From the NCBI GenBank assembly GCA_947495685.1, contig CANLZY010000027.1, positions 1 to 64,000 on the forward strand: a DNA stretch of 64,000 bases, written 5' to 3'. Made by a program: the position numbers and the translations under genes. Under the pieces are notes generated by a model that searched no databases, had not been told where the DNA came from, and worked only from the letters and a program-made list of their open reading frames with translations. This stretch comes from an uncultured Tropicimonas sp. (lineage in GTDB: Bacteria; Pseudomonadota; Alphaproteobacteria; Rhodobacterales; Rhodobacteraceae). Positions 28,106 through 38,513 of this stretch are shown in pieces (the first letter of the stretch is position 1; each line of letters starts with the position of its first letter).

Positions 28106-29236
28106 GGCGGTGTCCGCATGGCGTGTTGGTGTGCCTTCGTTCTGCCGAAATCAGCTGATTTTGCCACTCCAGCTTTGCTGGAGGACCGCAATACACAAGC
28201 CCGCCTTCGCAGAACTCGCCTCAAGGCTTCGCCTGCTGACACCGCAGCAGCTCGTCCGGCTTGGCACAGCCGTGACAGACTCCCAACGGAGGGTCGAGGC
28301 CGTGCTCGCGCTGGACGCGCGCTGCGGGGAGGAAGCCGACCAGGGCTGTCCGCGCTGAGCCTCGTCGAAACGGTGCCGATGGGGTCATACTCGGACGGGC
28401 GCGCAACACTGGAGGTGCGATGACTGCGACGCGACCTGGTCAGGCCTGACCGGAACGCCGATCATCGGCATCCGCAGACCCGACCTCTTCATCGACCTCG
28501 TGCGGAACATGATGGAAGCCGAGAAACCCTGGTCGTGTCGCAAAGCGGCTGAAAAGCTGGGCCTCTCGCGGCACACAGCCTGGCGGTGGCGCATGGCAAT
28601 GATCCGTCTTCTTCCTGCGGAACGGAACGGCGTGATGTCAGGCATCGTCGAAGCCGATGAAGCACGTCAGCGCGAGAGTCGGAAAGCCTCGCGGGAATGG
28701 GTGCGGGATCAGGCAGATCCCCTGAATATGCTGTGTCCCCCGCGGGAGCCGTGGCGCTGCTACAAAAGCCGGAACGACACCGTGAAAATGCCTCCTCGTG
28801 GTTGGCTGGCGTGGAACAAGAACCTCGTGGCGCTCACCGACAGGGGGGGCCATCGTGCGCCCGAAGCGGTGCACCAGGTGACCGAGCAAGAAGTGGCCGC
28901 AGCCCTGCTACCGACGATGGCGTCGGGCGCCGTGCTCTGCACTGATGGACACACCACACGAGGCGATCGCAAAAACCACCCGCATTACGCACTTCGCGCT
29001 CAATGGAGGGAAGCGATCCCGCCGCATGCCAAGGACCCACCACATCAACACCGTGAAGGCCCTCATCAGCCGCTACCGGGACTTCGTCCGACAGTTCTGC
29101 GGCCCCGCCTCGCATAACCTCAAGGCCTATGGCCGTTGGCACGCAGCCCGTGAGAACGGTAAGCGCGACGACCTCGCGATCTTCAGGGTCTTCCTAGACA
29201 CGCCCCGGGCTTCCAACGCGATATGCTGACACCGCC
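28106..29236 (+). mobile_element. IS1595-family insertion sequence, inactive
   Basis: Terminal inverted repeats can be read directly: GGCGGTGTCCGCATGGCG at 28106-28123, and GGCGGTGTCAGCATATCG as the complement of 29219-29236 (15 of 18 match). The 1131 bp contain one decayed transposase gene. The 8-bp flanks (28098-28105 and 29237-29244) agree at 6 of 8 positions, possibly an eroded target duplication. The insertion cuts the last codons of the zinc-ribbon transposase to its right. Confidence 0.75.
28191..29225 (+). pseudogene. IS1595-family transposase, lost start, nonsense and frameshift
   Basis: The frame begins HKPAFAELASRLRLLTPQQL after ATA 28191-28193, which has a GGAGG site at normal distance and so is probably a mutated ATG. 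An N-terminal zinc ribbon (CPR-stop, RCRWGH, WRCDDCDATWSGLTGT) has TGA 28356-28358 where a Cys ligand is expected. The DDE region reads SGIVEADEA and VLCTDGH, then shifts frame near 28950-28962 and continues as HHINTVKALISRYRDFVRQF. These are typical IS1595 features. Inactive. Confidence 0.78.
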
Positions 29237-29239
29237 ACC

Positions 29240-30911
29240 GTCCGCGAGTCAGCCCTGATTGCATCGCAGGTGTTTTGTTGTCAGCGCCCGGATCGCACCA
29301 ATTGTGGTGGAAACGGTAGATCTCGGCGACTATCGCCAGCAACCCAAGCCTATAGCGATATTGCCTGTCCCAGGCGTCCCCAGGGCTGCCCGATGAGACT
29401 GAGGGCCTCGATGCGAAGCAGATGTTACTCCGGAACTTGTGGAAATAGGAATCGACACTCCGAAGCGTCGAAAGGCGCAGAAGGTGCACCGACGAGAGCG
29501 AAGCGCGCCGCTGTCGGAAGGTTGGGATCCTGTCGCGCTTGCTCGGCTCCGATTTTCGGGGGAACGGGTAGCCAATCCCTTGATCAAGCGGCCATCCGGC
29601 GATCTGGCCCGCCAGAACAGAATCCACGAGCTTGGCGTAGTCCTCGTTCGAAAAGGCCCGGATCGGCGAAATGCTCCTCCCGAACAACCCGGCAAGCAAC
29701 CCCTGCCCTGCGGCGCCAGTCTGGTTGCGCGCGTCGTTGGTCCTCCCCTTGTCGAAGCTGACAACGGCAAGGTCTGTTGTTCCGGCGCGGATCTCCTCGA
29801 AAAAAGCAGCCTGAGAAGGCTTTCTGGAGCCCACGATCATTGTCCATCACCAACAGCGGAGGTGCGTCCGTGCTCGAAAGCATCTCCTGAACACGGAGGG
29901 CGTGGCCATATTGGAGCACATCGTAGCGCACCAGGACGCCATCATGCGGCAGCTGGTAAAGGGCTGTTGTCTTCACTTTCTTCTGATTGCGAAGCTTTTC
30001 CACTTGGGCCTCGATTTACGTTGTCGTCCAGACCCGCCCGTGCTCCCGGAAGGCCATTGATCCCGGCGCGTCACTCGCCGTCGAAGACCGCGCCTCCGCC
30101 TCGTCCATTGTCATCGTAGGATCCAACCGGATGGCGGCCTCCAGGGTAAACCCTGAACGGGCGTGCGCCGTGCAAAGATGCTGAACCGCGACCGAGGTCC
30201 GTTTCCACCTGGTTGACCAGTTGATCAGCAGAGTCTGGCTATCAGTCGCGACCCTGGAACCAACCTCGCCGAAATCCTCCTTGGAGAAGTCCTGCCTCTG
30301 GGCCACAAGGCCTTGGACCTGATCGCAGAAAAAATCGATCTTGCCGCAGAGTCCCGGCAGGAAGTGTCGGTGATCTTTCCGATCTTGGACAGCGACATGT
30401 CGTTACAGAGCATCTGGAAGATGATCCTGTTCCTGTCGCTCCGCATATGTCTTCGTGACGGCTTACCGTGAGAGATCGTCGTCGAGCAAAGCCGGCATTG
30501 CCATCGCGGATCCCCCTGCGGGGTCTTTCCATGGCGCCGGTAGAATTCCGGATGCTCGTCGACCGTCATTCCATTCACGAGCCATCCTTTGGTCCGGCAA
30601 GATGGCTTCGTTGGATCGTTCTCTTGCAAATGCTTGAGACGGTTGCATTCTTTGAAAACTGCACGGTTGATCTTGTCGCAGGTCGGGCATTCGAAGAACG
30701 CTTCGCGCATTCGGCCTTTGACCACGCTGCGGAGGGCATCCGGCGCCGCTGGCGGAGCGCCATTCGGGCATTCGAAGGGATCTGGAATGATCCCGTGGGA
30801 GGCGCAAAGCGGGTTTCGACACAAGTTGAGATCCACACCCTCGAACGGCAGCGGAAACCGCCGCACAAGAGGCGGAGATTGTGTCGAAGACTCTTTCGAG
30901 ACATAGCTCAC
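29240..30911 (-). pseudogene. Zinc-ribbon DDE-like transposase, copy 1, frameshifted
   Basis: From GTG 30911 (behind GGAGGGAGAAG) the protein opens with CRNPLCASHGIIPDPF and further ribbons FECPTC and WQCRLCSTTIS, then a helical segment. The frame shifts near 30355, 30010 and 29805 (a T-run). Past the shifts it reads SRVATDSQTLLINW and LLVMDNDRGLQKAFS (probable first and second catalytic Asp) and ends near TPAMQSGLTRG, cut by the IS1595 end at 29236. It aligns along its whole length with the copy at 54167-55958. I do not recognise the IS family. Confidence 0.7.
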
Positions 30912-30959
30912 CTGACTTCTCCCTCCGGGACTCGGCAAAGTGGCTTGTCTGAAAGGATA

Positions 30960-31036
30960 TATTGGCCGCTTTCCGGTCAATAGAAGTGGCTATTTCAGCA
31001 TTTCACGCAAGGGGCTGGGCCGAGGGCCCGGCTATA
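30960..31036 (-). ncRNA. Hairpin-box-hairpin element W (right end of island 1)
   Basis: On the minus strand, hairpin 1 (GCCGGGCC-CTC-GGCCCAGC, 31016-31032 region) leads into a box with GAAATGCTGAAA (30993-31005 region), then hairpin 2 TATTGACCG-GAAAG-CGGCCAATA (30960-30982). It begins 22 bp after the Hint gene stop and ends about 50 bp upstream of transposase copy 1. It faces element Z. The box matches the three other copies. Confidence 0.5.
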
Positions 31037-31057
31037 CTTCCGTCAGTTGCAGGAGTA

Positions 31058-31735
31058 TCAGGAAAGATGTGCCCGGTAGGCCGCAGGATGCGTCGCCGTC
31101 GGCGCCTGCCCGCTTCCCATGCCGGCCACGATCATCTCGGCATCGTCGTGCGACAGAACCCGATAACGGGCATCATCGTCCGCACAGATCGCCTCTTCGA
31201 TGCTCATCGGCATGGCAACCCGCGTCGCAGGACACAATGCAAGGGCATTGCCCTCGACAAAGATCATCTGGTCGTCATTGAAGCTCAGCGTGACGACAAT
31301 CACCTGCTCTTCCGGAAGCATCTTGCGAACTCCCGGGAGCCCGATCAACTCACTGGCATCCAGCGCGGCGAAAGGATCGCCAAGGAACGCTTCGGCAAAA
31401 TCGCTTTCGATCAGCAACGCCTGCCCCTCGGGCACGAGCATCGGCCGCCGGTTTCCGATCAGGTCAGCCGGCAGCGACACGAGCGGGCGAACGCCGGTCA
31501 GCATCTGCCCATTGGTCATCGGGAGAAGGCGGCGTGTCACACCAGTGACCTCTTGCACACCATCATCAAAGGTCATGACCTCGTCACCCACGCAAAGCCG
31601 TTCGATCGGGCGCCATCCAAGGGTCGTGGCAACCAGCGTTCCCGCGATAAGACCACCTTGCAGATCCGCAGCAACAGCGGAGGTGTTCTCGTTCCGCTTT
31701 GCCTTTCTGGCACCACTGACAAACCAATCAAGCAT
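31058..31735 (-). CDS. Hint (Hedgehog/intein) domain protein
   Basis: 225 aa. The central motif GGLIAGTLVATTLGWRPIERL, then GDEVMTFDDGVQEVTGVTRR, matches the Hint_2 family common in Rhodobacteraceae. In the residues here Gly-Thr replaces the autocatalytic Cys usually found at the splice point, so self-splicing is doubtful. Role unknown; such proteins are often linked to secreted repeat proteins. Confidence 0.8.
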   Translation of the reverse strand: MLDWFVSGARKAKRNENTSAVAADLQGGLIAGTLVATTLGWRPIERLCVGDEVMTFDDGVQEVTGVTRRLLPMTNGQMLTGVRPLVSLPADLIGNRRPMLVPEGQALLIESDFAEAFLGDPFAALDASELIGLPGVRKMLPEEQVIVVTLSFNDDQMIFVEGNALALCPATRVAMPMSIEEAICADDDARYRVLSHDDAEMIVAGMGSGQAPTATHPAAYRAHLS

Positions 31736-32089
31736 CTTGCCATCCCCTGATTCCGGGCCTCGACCTTTCGGTCCCGTTCGTAGTTAACAAAGCCTTAGGG
31801 AACGGACGGGAACACGGACTCAAAGAGGCAACTTTGGGGCACTTCGCTGAATTTGGGAACAATGGCACCTCTGGCCGTCCTACTGTCCACAACTTCAGGA
31901 TGATTGCGGCCTCTGACCCTTCATCCCAAGGCGCAACAGATGCAGAACGACTCACCACTTTCGGATTGACCCCACCTGCCCTGCACTCCACGCCGGCAAC
32001 AAAAAACAATGAGCGCCCCAGAGTAGATGCACAATTGTTCCGCCCCTGTCGCTGGGGTAGTCTCGCCTGAAAAGAGGCGGAGCAGGCCC
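31736..32089. other. Intergenic region with no gene recognised
   Basis: The 354 bp between the divergent Hint and membrane-protein genes hold only short unconvincing frames on both strands. It presumably contains both promoters, but I cannot point to clear -35/-10 boxes. Confidence 0.5.
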
Positions 32090-33109
32090 ATGACAGCGCT
32101 CAAGCAATATGCCCGGCTGGAATGTGCCGGTATCTGGCGCCCGGACCCCGAGGTGCAACGTCAGGACGTGGTCGTGTCCTTTGGCGATGCGTCGTTGGTG
32201 ATTTCCGACAAGGCCTCCCGGGCCCTGACCCACTGGTCCCTCGCTGCGGTGGTCCGGATCAATCGCGGGGAATTGCCCGCGCTTTACACCCCTTCGGCCG
32301 AAGGCAGCGAGACTCTTGAGATCGACGACGATCTCATGATCGAGGCCATCGAGACCGTGCGCGGCGCGATCCTGAAATCCCGTCCGCGCCGCGGACGCCT
32401 ACGGCTCATCCTTCTGACCAGCGGTCTCGTCGCAGCGCTGACCCTCGGGGCGCTCTGGCTACCCGGTGCCCTGATCCGTCATACCCTGAGCGTCGTGCCG
32501 ACGCCGACCCGTACCGAGATCGGAACCAACCTGTTCCGGGCGATCGGACGAGTTTCGGGCAGCCCCTGCCGGTCGTTCCGTGGCGACCAGGCGCTCGCCC
32601 AGCTTCACGCGCGCCTGCTTGCCCCTGAAAAGGGCGGGCTATTGGTCGTGCCCGAGGGAATTTCCGGCACGGTATCGCTGCCCGGCGGTTTGATGTTGCT
32701 GAGCCGCGGTCTGGTCGAAGATCACGAAACCCCGGACGTGATGGCCGGCTACATCCTGGCCGAGGCAGAGCGCAAGGCCCGGATGGACCCGTTGCAACCG
32801 GTACTGGAAAGCGCGGGCATTGCCGCAACGCTGCGCCTGCTGACCACAGGACACCTGCCGGAAGAGGCGCTGCAGGCCTACGCCCAGACGCTGACTTCCG
32901 GGCCACGGATCCATCCGCCCGAATCCGCGTTGCTGGAACGATTTGCCGCCGCCGATGTCCCATCGACCCCCTATGCCTATGCTCTTGACGTTACCGGCGA
33001 GACAACGCTGGGGATGATCGAGGCCGATCCGATGCGAGGCGGCGACGCGCGCCGACCAGTGCTGGCGGACAGCGACTGGGTCGCGCTCCAGGGAATCTGC
33101 GGAAACTGA
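32090..33109 (+). CDS. Hypothetical single-pass membrane protein
   Basis: 339 aa from ATG 32090. The first ~100 residues are soluble and polar. One transmembrane helix follows (LILLTSGLVAALTLGALWLP, about residues 103-122), then a ~200-residue domain likely in the periplasm (LLVVPEGISGTVSLPGGLML; GYILAEAERKARMDPL). Its general plan recalls membrane-anchored M48-like proteins, but no HExxH zinc motif is present, so no enzymatic role is assigned. Convergent with the SPOR gene across a hairpin. Confidence 0.65.
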   Translation: MTALKQYARLECAGIWRPDPEVQRQDVVVSFGDASLVISDKASRALTHWSLAAVVRINRGELPALYTPSAEGSETLEIDDDLMIEAIETVRGAILKSRPRRGRLRLILLTSGLVAALTLGALWLPGALIRHTLSVVPTPTRTEIGTNLFRAIGRVSGSPCRSFRGDQALAQLHARLLAPEKGGLLVVPEGISGTVSLPGGLMLLSRGLVEDHETPDVMAGYILAEAERKARMDPLQPVLESAGIAATLRLLTTGHLPEEALQAYAQTLTSGPRIHPPESALLERFAAADVPSTPYAYALDVTGETTLGMIEADPMRGGDARRPVLADSDWVALQGICGN

Positions 33110-33125
33110 CACCCCGAAAACGGAT

Positions 33126-33152
33126 GCACCCCGCCCTGTTGGGGCGGGGTGC
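33126..33152. terminator. Bidirectional hairpin between convergent genes
   Basis: Ten-base stem GCACCCCGCC/GGCGGGGTGC with a six-base loop (33126-33152), placed between two convergent stops. No long T-run follows on either strand, so termination efficiency is uncertain. Confidence 0.6.
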
Positions 33153-33214
33153 TTGCCTGGATGAGAACCTGCAGTCTCTCTCTTCTTGCTCTTGGTCGTC
33201 TCGTGATGTTCCCG

Positions 33215-34297
33215 TCAGTTGCGCGGGAACGCATCCTTGAACCCGGACTTTCGCGCAGCGCCCAGCGCCCGCTGCATCTCGGCTTCGGTCTTGAACGGAC
33301 CGGCAAGGACAACTTTCAGTGTCTTGCCGCCGGTTTTCGTGTTGGCGGTCCGGACCGGCAGGCCCATCCGCTTCAGTTTCGCCGCCGCGCCCGAGGCGTT
33401 CGAAGGCGCACCGAAGGTCCCAACCTGCACATAGCGGTGGTGGGTCGGGGCGGTCGCGACCGACTTGCTCGAGGCGCGATACCCCTTGGGCGTGGCAACG
33501 TTCGACGCTCCGCGAACTTCCAACCCTGCTGATGGAGAAACCAGCCGCCGGGGCACCTCCTGCGTCCAGATCTGGTTCATCGCAGCCGTTCCGGCCGCCG
33601 TGCGTTCGCCACGGTTCGGATTCAACCGGTCGTCCTCAAAGGCGTACTTGTACCCTTTGACCGGTGCGGGCATCCGGTAGACCGGCTTGGTCACCGCCGC
33701 AGCCGTCACCTGCTGGCCCGACACAAGCACCGGGGCGCCGGTATCCTGTGGATTGCACTGTACGGTCTGACCATCCGGAATGGTGTAGGAGTAGGTGCGG
33801 CGTACCCCGCGTTGGTCCCGACACACGATCTTGCCGGTTATCAACACCGTCCGTGGTTTGGGTGTTGCGGCGGCCCGGGTCACAGGGGCCGGACGTGCAA
33901 CCGTCTTCTTGGGCGCGGGCGTCACGGATGCGGTCCGGACCAGTGCTGCCTTGGGCTTGGGCGTGGGTGCTGCGGCAGCCACCGCTGCCGGTTCGGGTCT
34001 TGATTTGGGCTTGGTCGTTGGCGCAACAGGGCTGGGGGCGGGTGTCGTGGCGGCAAAGGTCGGCTTCATACCGCAGACCTGCGTGCGATCACGCGACACA
34101 CGCGGAACCCAGGTCACGTCGCCCCCAAGACCGGCCCGGACAAAGACGCATCCGTCGCTGTCCACAAACTGTTTCCCGGTAAAGCTGGCCGGCGGAAGCT
34201 CCGCCGGCATGCCCGCACTGCCATCCGAATTGGCCTGCACAGCCCCTGTGGCGAGCAGAGCCGCACACAGTATCACCGAGAACCCCCGGAGTTTCAT
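33215..34297 (-). CDS. SPOR-domain protein with Ala/Pro-rich linker
   Basis: 360 aa from ATG 34297, after GGGGAC. A signal peptide (MKLRGFSVILCAALLATGAV) leads to a short Cys-containing domain, a long Ala/Pro/Lys-rich linker (about residues 85-150), a second small Cys-containing region, and a C-terminal SPOR fold (YVQVGTFGAPSNASGAAAKL to VVLAGPFKTEAEMQRAL). SPOR domains bind denuded septal peptidoglycan, so a periplasmic cell-division or wall role is likely. Confidence 0.85.
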   Translation of the reverse strand: MKLRGFSVILCAALLATGAVQANSDGSAGMPAELPPASFTGKQFVDSDGCVFVRAGLGGDVTWVPRVSRDRTQVCGMKPTFAATTPAPSPVAPTTKPKSRPEPAAVAAAAPTPKPKAALVRTASVTPAPKKTVARPAPVTRAAATPKPRTVLITGKIVCRDQRGVRRTYSYTIPDGQTVQCNPQDTGAPVLVSGQQVTAAAVTKPVYRMPAPVKGYKYAFEDDRLNPNRGERTAAGTAAMNQIWTQEVPRRLVSPSAGLEVRGASNVATPKGYRASSKSVATAPTHHRYVQVGTFGAPSNASGAAAKLKRMGLPVRTANTKTGGKTLKVVLAGPFKTEAEMQRALGAARKSGFKDAFPRN

Positions 34298-34379
34298 AGT
34301 TGTCCCCACTATATATTGCGCAGCAAGATGCAGGATGGCCCGAATCGAGTAAAGAGTCTTTCTTCGCTCTTGAGGCGTT

Positions 34380-35012
34380 TTATTTCGTGCCAAACATCCG
34401 GTCGCCAGCATCCCCCAGCCCGGGAACGATGTACCCGTGGTCGTTCAGGCGCTCATCCAGCGAGGCGGTGATGATCGGCACATCCGGATGCGCCTCTTTC
34501 ATGCGGGCCACGCCCTCGGGGGCTGCCAGCAGGCAGAGAAAGCGGATGTTCTTGGCACCGGCCGTCTTCAGCAGGTCGATCGCCGCCACCGAGGAATTGC
34601 CCGTGGCCAGCATCGGATCGACAACGATCACAAGCCGCTCCTGAAGCTCGTCGGGCACCTTGAAATAGTATTGAACCGGCTTCAGCGTATCCGGGTCGCG
34701 ATACAACCCGACGAAACCGACCTTGGCGCCGGGAATCAGTTCCAGGATACCATCCAGAAACCCGTTGCCCGCCCGCAGGATCGAGATCAGCGCCATCTTC
34801 TTGCCCGACAGCTTGGGGGCCTTCATCGTGCAGAGAGGCGTTTCGATATCGACGTCTTCAAGCTCAAGCTCGAACGTCACCTCGTAGGCGAGCAGCTGGC
34901 TGATTTCGCGCAGCAGCTGACGGAACTTGGCCGTGGATGCATCCTTTTCCCGCATCAATGTCAGCTTGTGCTGCACCAGCGGGTGGTCGACGACGGTCAG
35001 ATGGTCATACAT
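34380..35012 (-). CDS. upp: Uracil phosphoribosyltransferase
   Basis: 210 aa. Converts uracil and PRPP to UMP. The PRPP loop is [14 protein letters not shown] and the uracil-binding C-terminal region ends [18 protein letters not shown], both diagnostic. It overlaps add by 8 bp as the last gene of the leftward salvage operon. Confidence 0.96.
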   Translation of the reverse strand: MYDHLTVVDHPLVQHKLTLMREKDASTAKFRQLLREISQLLAYEVTFELELEDVDIETPLCTMKAPKLSGKKMALISILRAGNGFLDGILELIPGAKVGFVGLYRDPDTLKPVQYYFKVPDELQERLVIVVDPMLATGNSSVAAIDLLKTAGAKNIRFLCLLAAPEGVARMKEAHPDVPIITASLDERLNDHGYIVPGLGDAGDRMFGTK

Positions 35013-35991
35013 CGGTCTTGTCCAATCTTGTCAGAAGTGCCTTGCGCGTATCGGAATCGCAGAACGCGGCCTCGGCGGCAACCCGGTTGAGCGCGGCAAA
35101 ATCCTCCACCTCCCAGCCGAACGTCTCCGCGAGCCGCTCGTATTCGTTCGACATGGTCGTGTGAAAGAACGGCGGATCATCAGTGGAGATCGTCACCTTG
35201 ACACCCGCATCGCGCAAACGGGCAATCGGATGCGACGCCCAGTCGGGATAGACCCCGAGCGCCACGTTCGACCCGGGGCAGACCTCCAGCACGATGCCTG
35301 CGGCCGCAAGGTAGTCCACCAACGCCGGATCCTCGATGGCACGCACCCCGTGCCCGATGCGTTCGACGCCAAGATCCTCGATGCTCTCGCGGACACTTTC
35401 CGGCCCGCGAAACTCGCCGGCATGGTTGGTCAGCCGCAGCCCGGCTTCGCGCGCACAGTCAAACGCCCAGCGGAAGTCACGCGGCTGCCCGTTGTTTTCG
35501 TCGCCGCCCATGCCCAGCCCCACAACCCAGTCGCCGACGGTTTCGGCGGCGCAAACGGCAGGCGCCTTGGCGCGTTCAGGGCCGAATTGCCGGATGGGCG
35601 TCACGATGCCCTTCAGGATGATGCCGTCCTGCGCTTCGGCCTGGGCCGACGCCTCCTGCATGGCATGCAGATATTCCCGCCACGCGCCCAGATCTCCGCC
35701 GCCACAGAAATCCGGCGACACGAAGGTCTCCGCATAGATGACCCCCTGTTCGGCCAGCTCTGTCAAGACGGTGCGGGTCAGACGGCCGTAATCCTCGGGG
35801 GTGGTCAGGACCGAGGTCGCGGCCTCGTAGACCCGCAGGAAGTCGACAAAGCCGTCATAGGCATAGGCGCCCCGGTCATCGAAGATGCGCGACAGGTCGA
35901 CCTTTTTCTCGGCGGCAACCCGACGGACGAACTCCGGCGGAGCGGCCCCTTCGAGGTGGAGGTGCAGTTCGATCTTGGGAAGCGACTTCAT
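35005..35991 (-). CDS. add: Adenosine deaminase
   Basis: 328 aa. Deaminates (deoxy)adenosine to inosine. Metal ligands are visible in [11 protein letters not shown] (HxH), NHAGEF, and [10 protein letters not shown]; the catalytic glutamate and histidine lie in HAGE and RIGHGVRA. It overlaps deoB by 4 bp and upp by 8 bp, consistent with translational coupling in the salvage operon. Confidence 0.95.
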   Translation of the reverse strand: MKSLPKIELHLHLEGAAPPEFVRRVAAEKKVDLSRIFDDRGAYAYDGFVDFLRVYEAATSVLTTPEDYGRLTRTVLTELAEQGVIYAETFVSPDFCGGGDLGAWREYLHAMQEASAQAEAQDGIILKGIVTPIRQFGPERAKAPAVCAAETVGDWVVGLGMGGDENNGQPRDFRWAFDCAREAGLRLTNHAGEFRGPESVRESIEDLGVERIGHGVRAIEDPALVDYLAAAGIVLEVCPGSNVALGVYPDWASHPIARLRDAGVKVTISTDDPPFFHTTMSNEYERLAETFGWEVEDFAALNRVAAEAAFCDSDTRKALLTRLDKTDV

Positions 35992-37202
35992 GCAAGGAAA
36001 CTCCGGCCGGGGCCACGGGATGCAACGCCGAGATGCGCTGCGATGCTGGCGGCGACATCGGGAAAGGCGACGTTGCCAATCGCCCGCATACCGACACCGT
36101 GACCAATCACCGGCACCCGCTCGCGTGTATGGTCGGTGCCGACCCAGGTCGGGTCATTGCCATGATCGGCGGTCAGCAACAGCAGGTCACCCGGACGCAG
36201 GCAATCGAGCAGGCGCCCGATGGCCTCGTCGAACCACTCCAGCGCCGCGGCATAGCCCGACACGTTGCGGCGATGGCCGAACAGGCTGTCGAATTCGACA
36301 AAGTTGGCAAACGTCAGGCTGCCCTCCGGCGCGGTGTCGACATAGTCGAACAAGTGGTCCATCAGGTCCCGGTCCGGGCCGGTGCGCACCTCGTCGATAC
36401 CCTCCATCGAAAAGATATCGCCAATCTTGCCCACGGCCTGCACCCGGCGTCCGGCCTCCTGCACCCAGTCACAAAGCGTCGGTTCGGGCGGTGCGATGGC
36501 ATAGTCGTGGCGGTTGGCAGTGCGGGTGAAACCCGTCTCCGGCGTGCCGACAAAGGGGCGCGCGATGACCCGACCGACTTTCATCTCGTGCAGCATCGGT
36601 GCCAGTTTCTGGCACAGTTTCTGCAAGCGCTGCTCGCCGAAGGTCTCTTCATGCGCGGCAATCTGGAACACGCTGTCCGCCGAGGTATAGCAGATCGGCC
36701 AGCCAGTCTGCATGTGCTTCTCGCCCAGCTCTTCGAGGATCTGCGTGCCGGAGGCGTGGCAATTCCCGAGGATCGCCGGCGTGTCGGCGATTTCGCAAAC
36801 CGCCCGCGACAGAGGCTCGGGAAATGTCGGTACGGTCTTGGGGAAATAGTGCCAATCCCATGGCACGGGCACGCCTGCCAGTTCCCAGTGGCCCGACGGC
36901 GTGTCCTTGCCTGGCGAGCGTTCGGTCGCCGCGCCGTACAGCCCCACGGGCGTGGCTTGCAGCCCGGGCGCGGCTTCGCCGGTGGCAACCCGAACGGATT
37001 CGCCGAGGCCAAGCGCATCCATGTTGGGCAGGCGGAGCGGCCCGGTCCGACCATCCTCGGCCCGCCCGGCGGCGCATTCCTGCGCGATGTGCAGCAAGGT
37101 GTTGGCACCGGTGTCAGGCACCCCGTCGTTGAAAAACTGTCCTGCGTCCGGGGCACCGCCAATCCCGACCGAATCCATCACCACCAGAAATGCGCGGGTC
37201 AT
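35988..37202 (-). CDS. deoB: Phosphopentomutase
   Basis: 404 aa. Interconverts (deoxy)ribose 1- and 5-phosphate. Alkaline-phosphatase superfamily metal sites are seen in LVVMDSVGIGGAPDA at the start and in LLTADHGNDPTWVGTDHTRE near the C terminus; TPSGHWEL carries the phospho-acceptor Thr region. Overlaps deoA and add by 4 bp each. Confidence 0.95.
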   Translation of the reverse strand: MTRAFLVVMDSVGIGGAPDAGQFFNDGVPDTGANTLLHIAQECAAGRAEDGRTGPLRLPNMDALGLGESVRVATGEAAPGLQATPVGLYGAATERSPGKDTPSGHWELAGVPVPWDWHYFPKTVPTFPEPLSRAVCEIADTPAILGNCHASGTQILEELGEKHMQTGWPICYTSADSVFQIAAHEETFGEQRLQKLCQKLAPMLHEMKVGRVIARPFVGTPETGFTRTANRHDYAIAPPEPTLCDWVQEAGRRVQAVGKIGDIFSMEGIDEVRTGPDRDLMDHLFDYVDTAPEGSLTFANFVEFDSLFGHRRNVSGYAAALEWFDEAIGRLLDCLRPGDLLLLTADHGNDPTWVGTDHTRERVPVIGHGVGMRAIGNVAFPDVAASIAAHLGVASRGPGRSFLA

Positions 37203-38509
37203 GCGTTGATCCTTTCCTGTATCAGCGGTGCCGGCACGGCCCCGGTTTCCGTAACACGATAGGCGGCCCGGATGGCCAAGGCCGCCCGGTCCGCGGACTC
37301 GGTGTCTGCGGCATGAACCTGCGCCAATGGCTGCCCGCCCGAAACGCTGCCGCCAATCCCGGCCAGGCCGCTGAATCCGACGGAGAGGTCAAGCACATCG
37401 CCCTCCCGGAGCCGCCCACCGCCCAGAGACACCACCGCCATGCCAACGGCGGCGGTGTCGATCGTTTCGACGATCCCGTCAGTCTCGGGGAAGATATCGA
37501 CGACCACCGGCGCGACTGGCAGGTGCCGCCGCCACGCGCCGACAAAGTCCTTCGGTCCACCAAGGGCCGCGATCATGCGCTCGAACACTTCGGCCGCCTC
37601 TCCGGAGCGCAGCACCGCCTCGATCCGCCCACAGCCGTCCGCGACACTGCTGGCCAGCCCGGACAGCGCCAACAACGCGCCGCCCAATTCGACCGTCAGC
37701 TCCCAGAGGGGCGCTGTGATGTGTTCGCAGGTCAGGGTCTGCATGCACTCGGCCACCTCCAGCGCATTGCCGGCCGTGTCGACCAGCGGTTGGCTCATGT
37801 CGGTGATCAGCGCCGCGGTGCGACACCCGGCCCCCTGGGCGGTATCGACCAGCGAATGGGCCAGCGCCCGCGCGCTGTCGGCATCTTTCATGAAGGCGCC
37901 CGAGCCGCATTTGACGTCCAGCACCAGCCCCTCAAGGCCAGCGGCGAGCTTTTTGGAGAGGATCGATGCCGTTATCAGGTCGATGCTTTCGACGGTGCCG
38001 GTCACATCGCGGATCGCGTACAGCCGCTTGTCTGCCGGCGCGATGTCGGAACTGGCGCCAACGATGGCACACCCCACATCACGCACGATCTCGCGCAGAC
38101 GCTCCTGGCTGACCTCGGCCGTGTAGCCCGGAATCGCTTCCAGTTTGTCCAGGGTGCCGCCGGTATGGCCCAACCCGCGCCCCGAGATCATCGGCACGTA
38201 GGCACCACAGGCCGCCAGCGCGGCGGCAAGGGGCAGCGACACGCAATCTCCGACGCCGCCGGTGGAATGCTTGTCCACCACTGGTCCCGGCATGTCCCAT
38301 GCCATCACCTGGCCGCTGTCACGCATGGCCAACGTCAGCGCAACCCGTGCCTCTTCGCTCAACGGCGCCCGGCAGATGCCCATGGCAAAGGCGCCGGCCT
38401 GTGCGTCCGTGACCTCGCCCGAGCCAATGGCGTTGCCAAACCACGCGACCTCGTCGGGACTTGGCTGGTTGCCCAGTCGCAGCGTCGAAAGAATGCGCTT
38501 TGCTTCCAC
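37199..38509 (-). CDS. deoA: Thymidine phosphorylase
   Basis: 436 aa from GTG 38509, preceded by GGAGAAGGA 4-8 bases after the cdd stop; ATG 38542 is possible but would overlap cdd. Cleaves thymidine to thymine and deoxyribose 1-phosphate. The family signature SGRGLGHTGGTLDKLEAIPG and the phosphate-binding KHSTGGVGD are present. Its product feeds DeoB. Confidence 0.93.
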   Translation of the reverse strand: MEAKRILSTLRLGNQPSPDEVAWFGNAIGSGEVTDAQAGAFAMGICRAPLSEEARVALTLAMRDSGQVMAWDMPGPVVDKHSTGGVGDCVSLPLAAALAACGAYVPMISGRGLGHTGGTLDKLEAIPGYTAEVSQERLREIVRDVGCAIVGASSDIAPADKRLYAIRDVTGTVESIDLITASILSKKLAAGLEGLVLDVKCGSGAFMKDADSARALAHSLVDTAQGAGCRTAALITDMSQPLVDTAGNALEVAECMQTLTCEHITAPLWELTVELGGALLALSGLASSVADGCGRIEAVLRSGEAAEVFERMIAALGGPKDFVGAWRRHLPVAPVVVDIFPETDGIVETIDTAAVGMAVVSLGGGRLREGDVLDLSVGFSGLAGIGGSVSGGQPLAQVHAADTESADRAALAIRAAYRVTETGAVPAPLIQERINA

Positions 38510-38513
38510 CGGA

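Noticed and set aside
28356-28358. TGA as selenocysteine codon in the IS1595 transposase
   Set aside because: The gene also lacks a start and has a frameshift; no SECIS-like hairpin follows.
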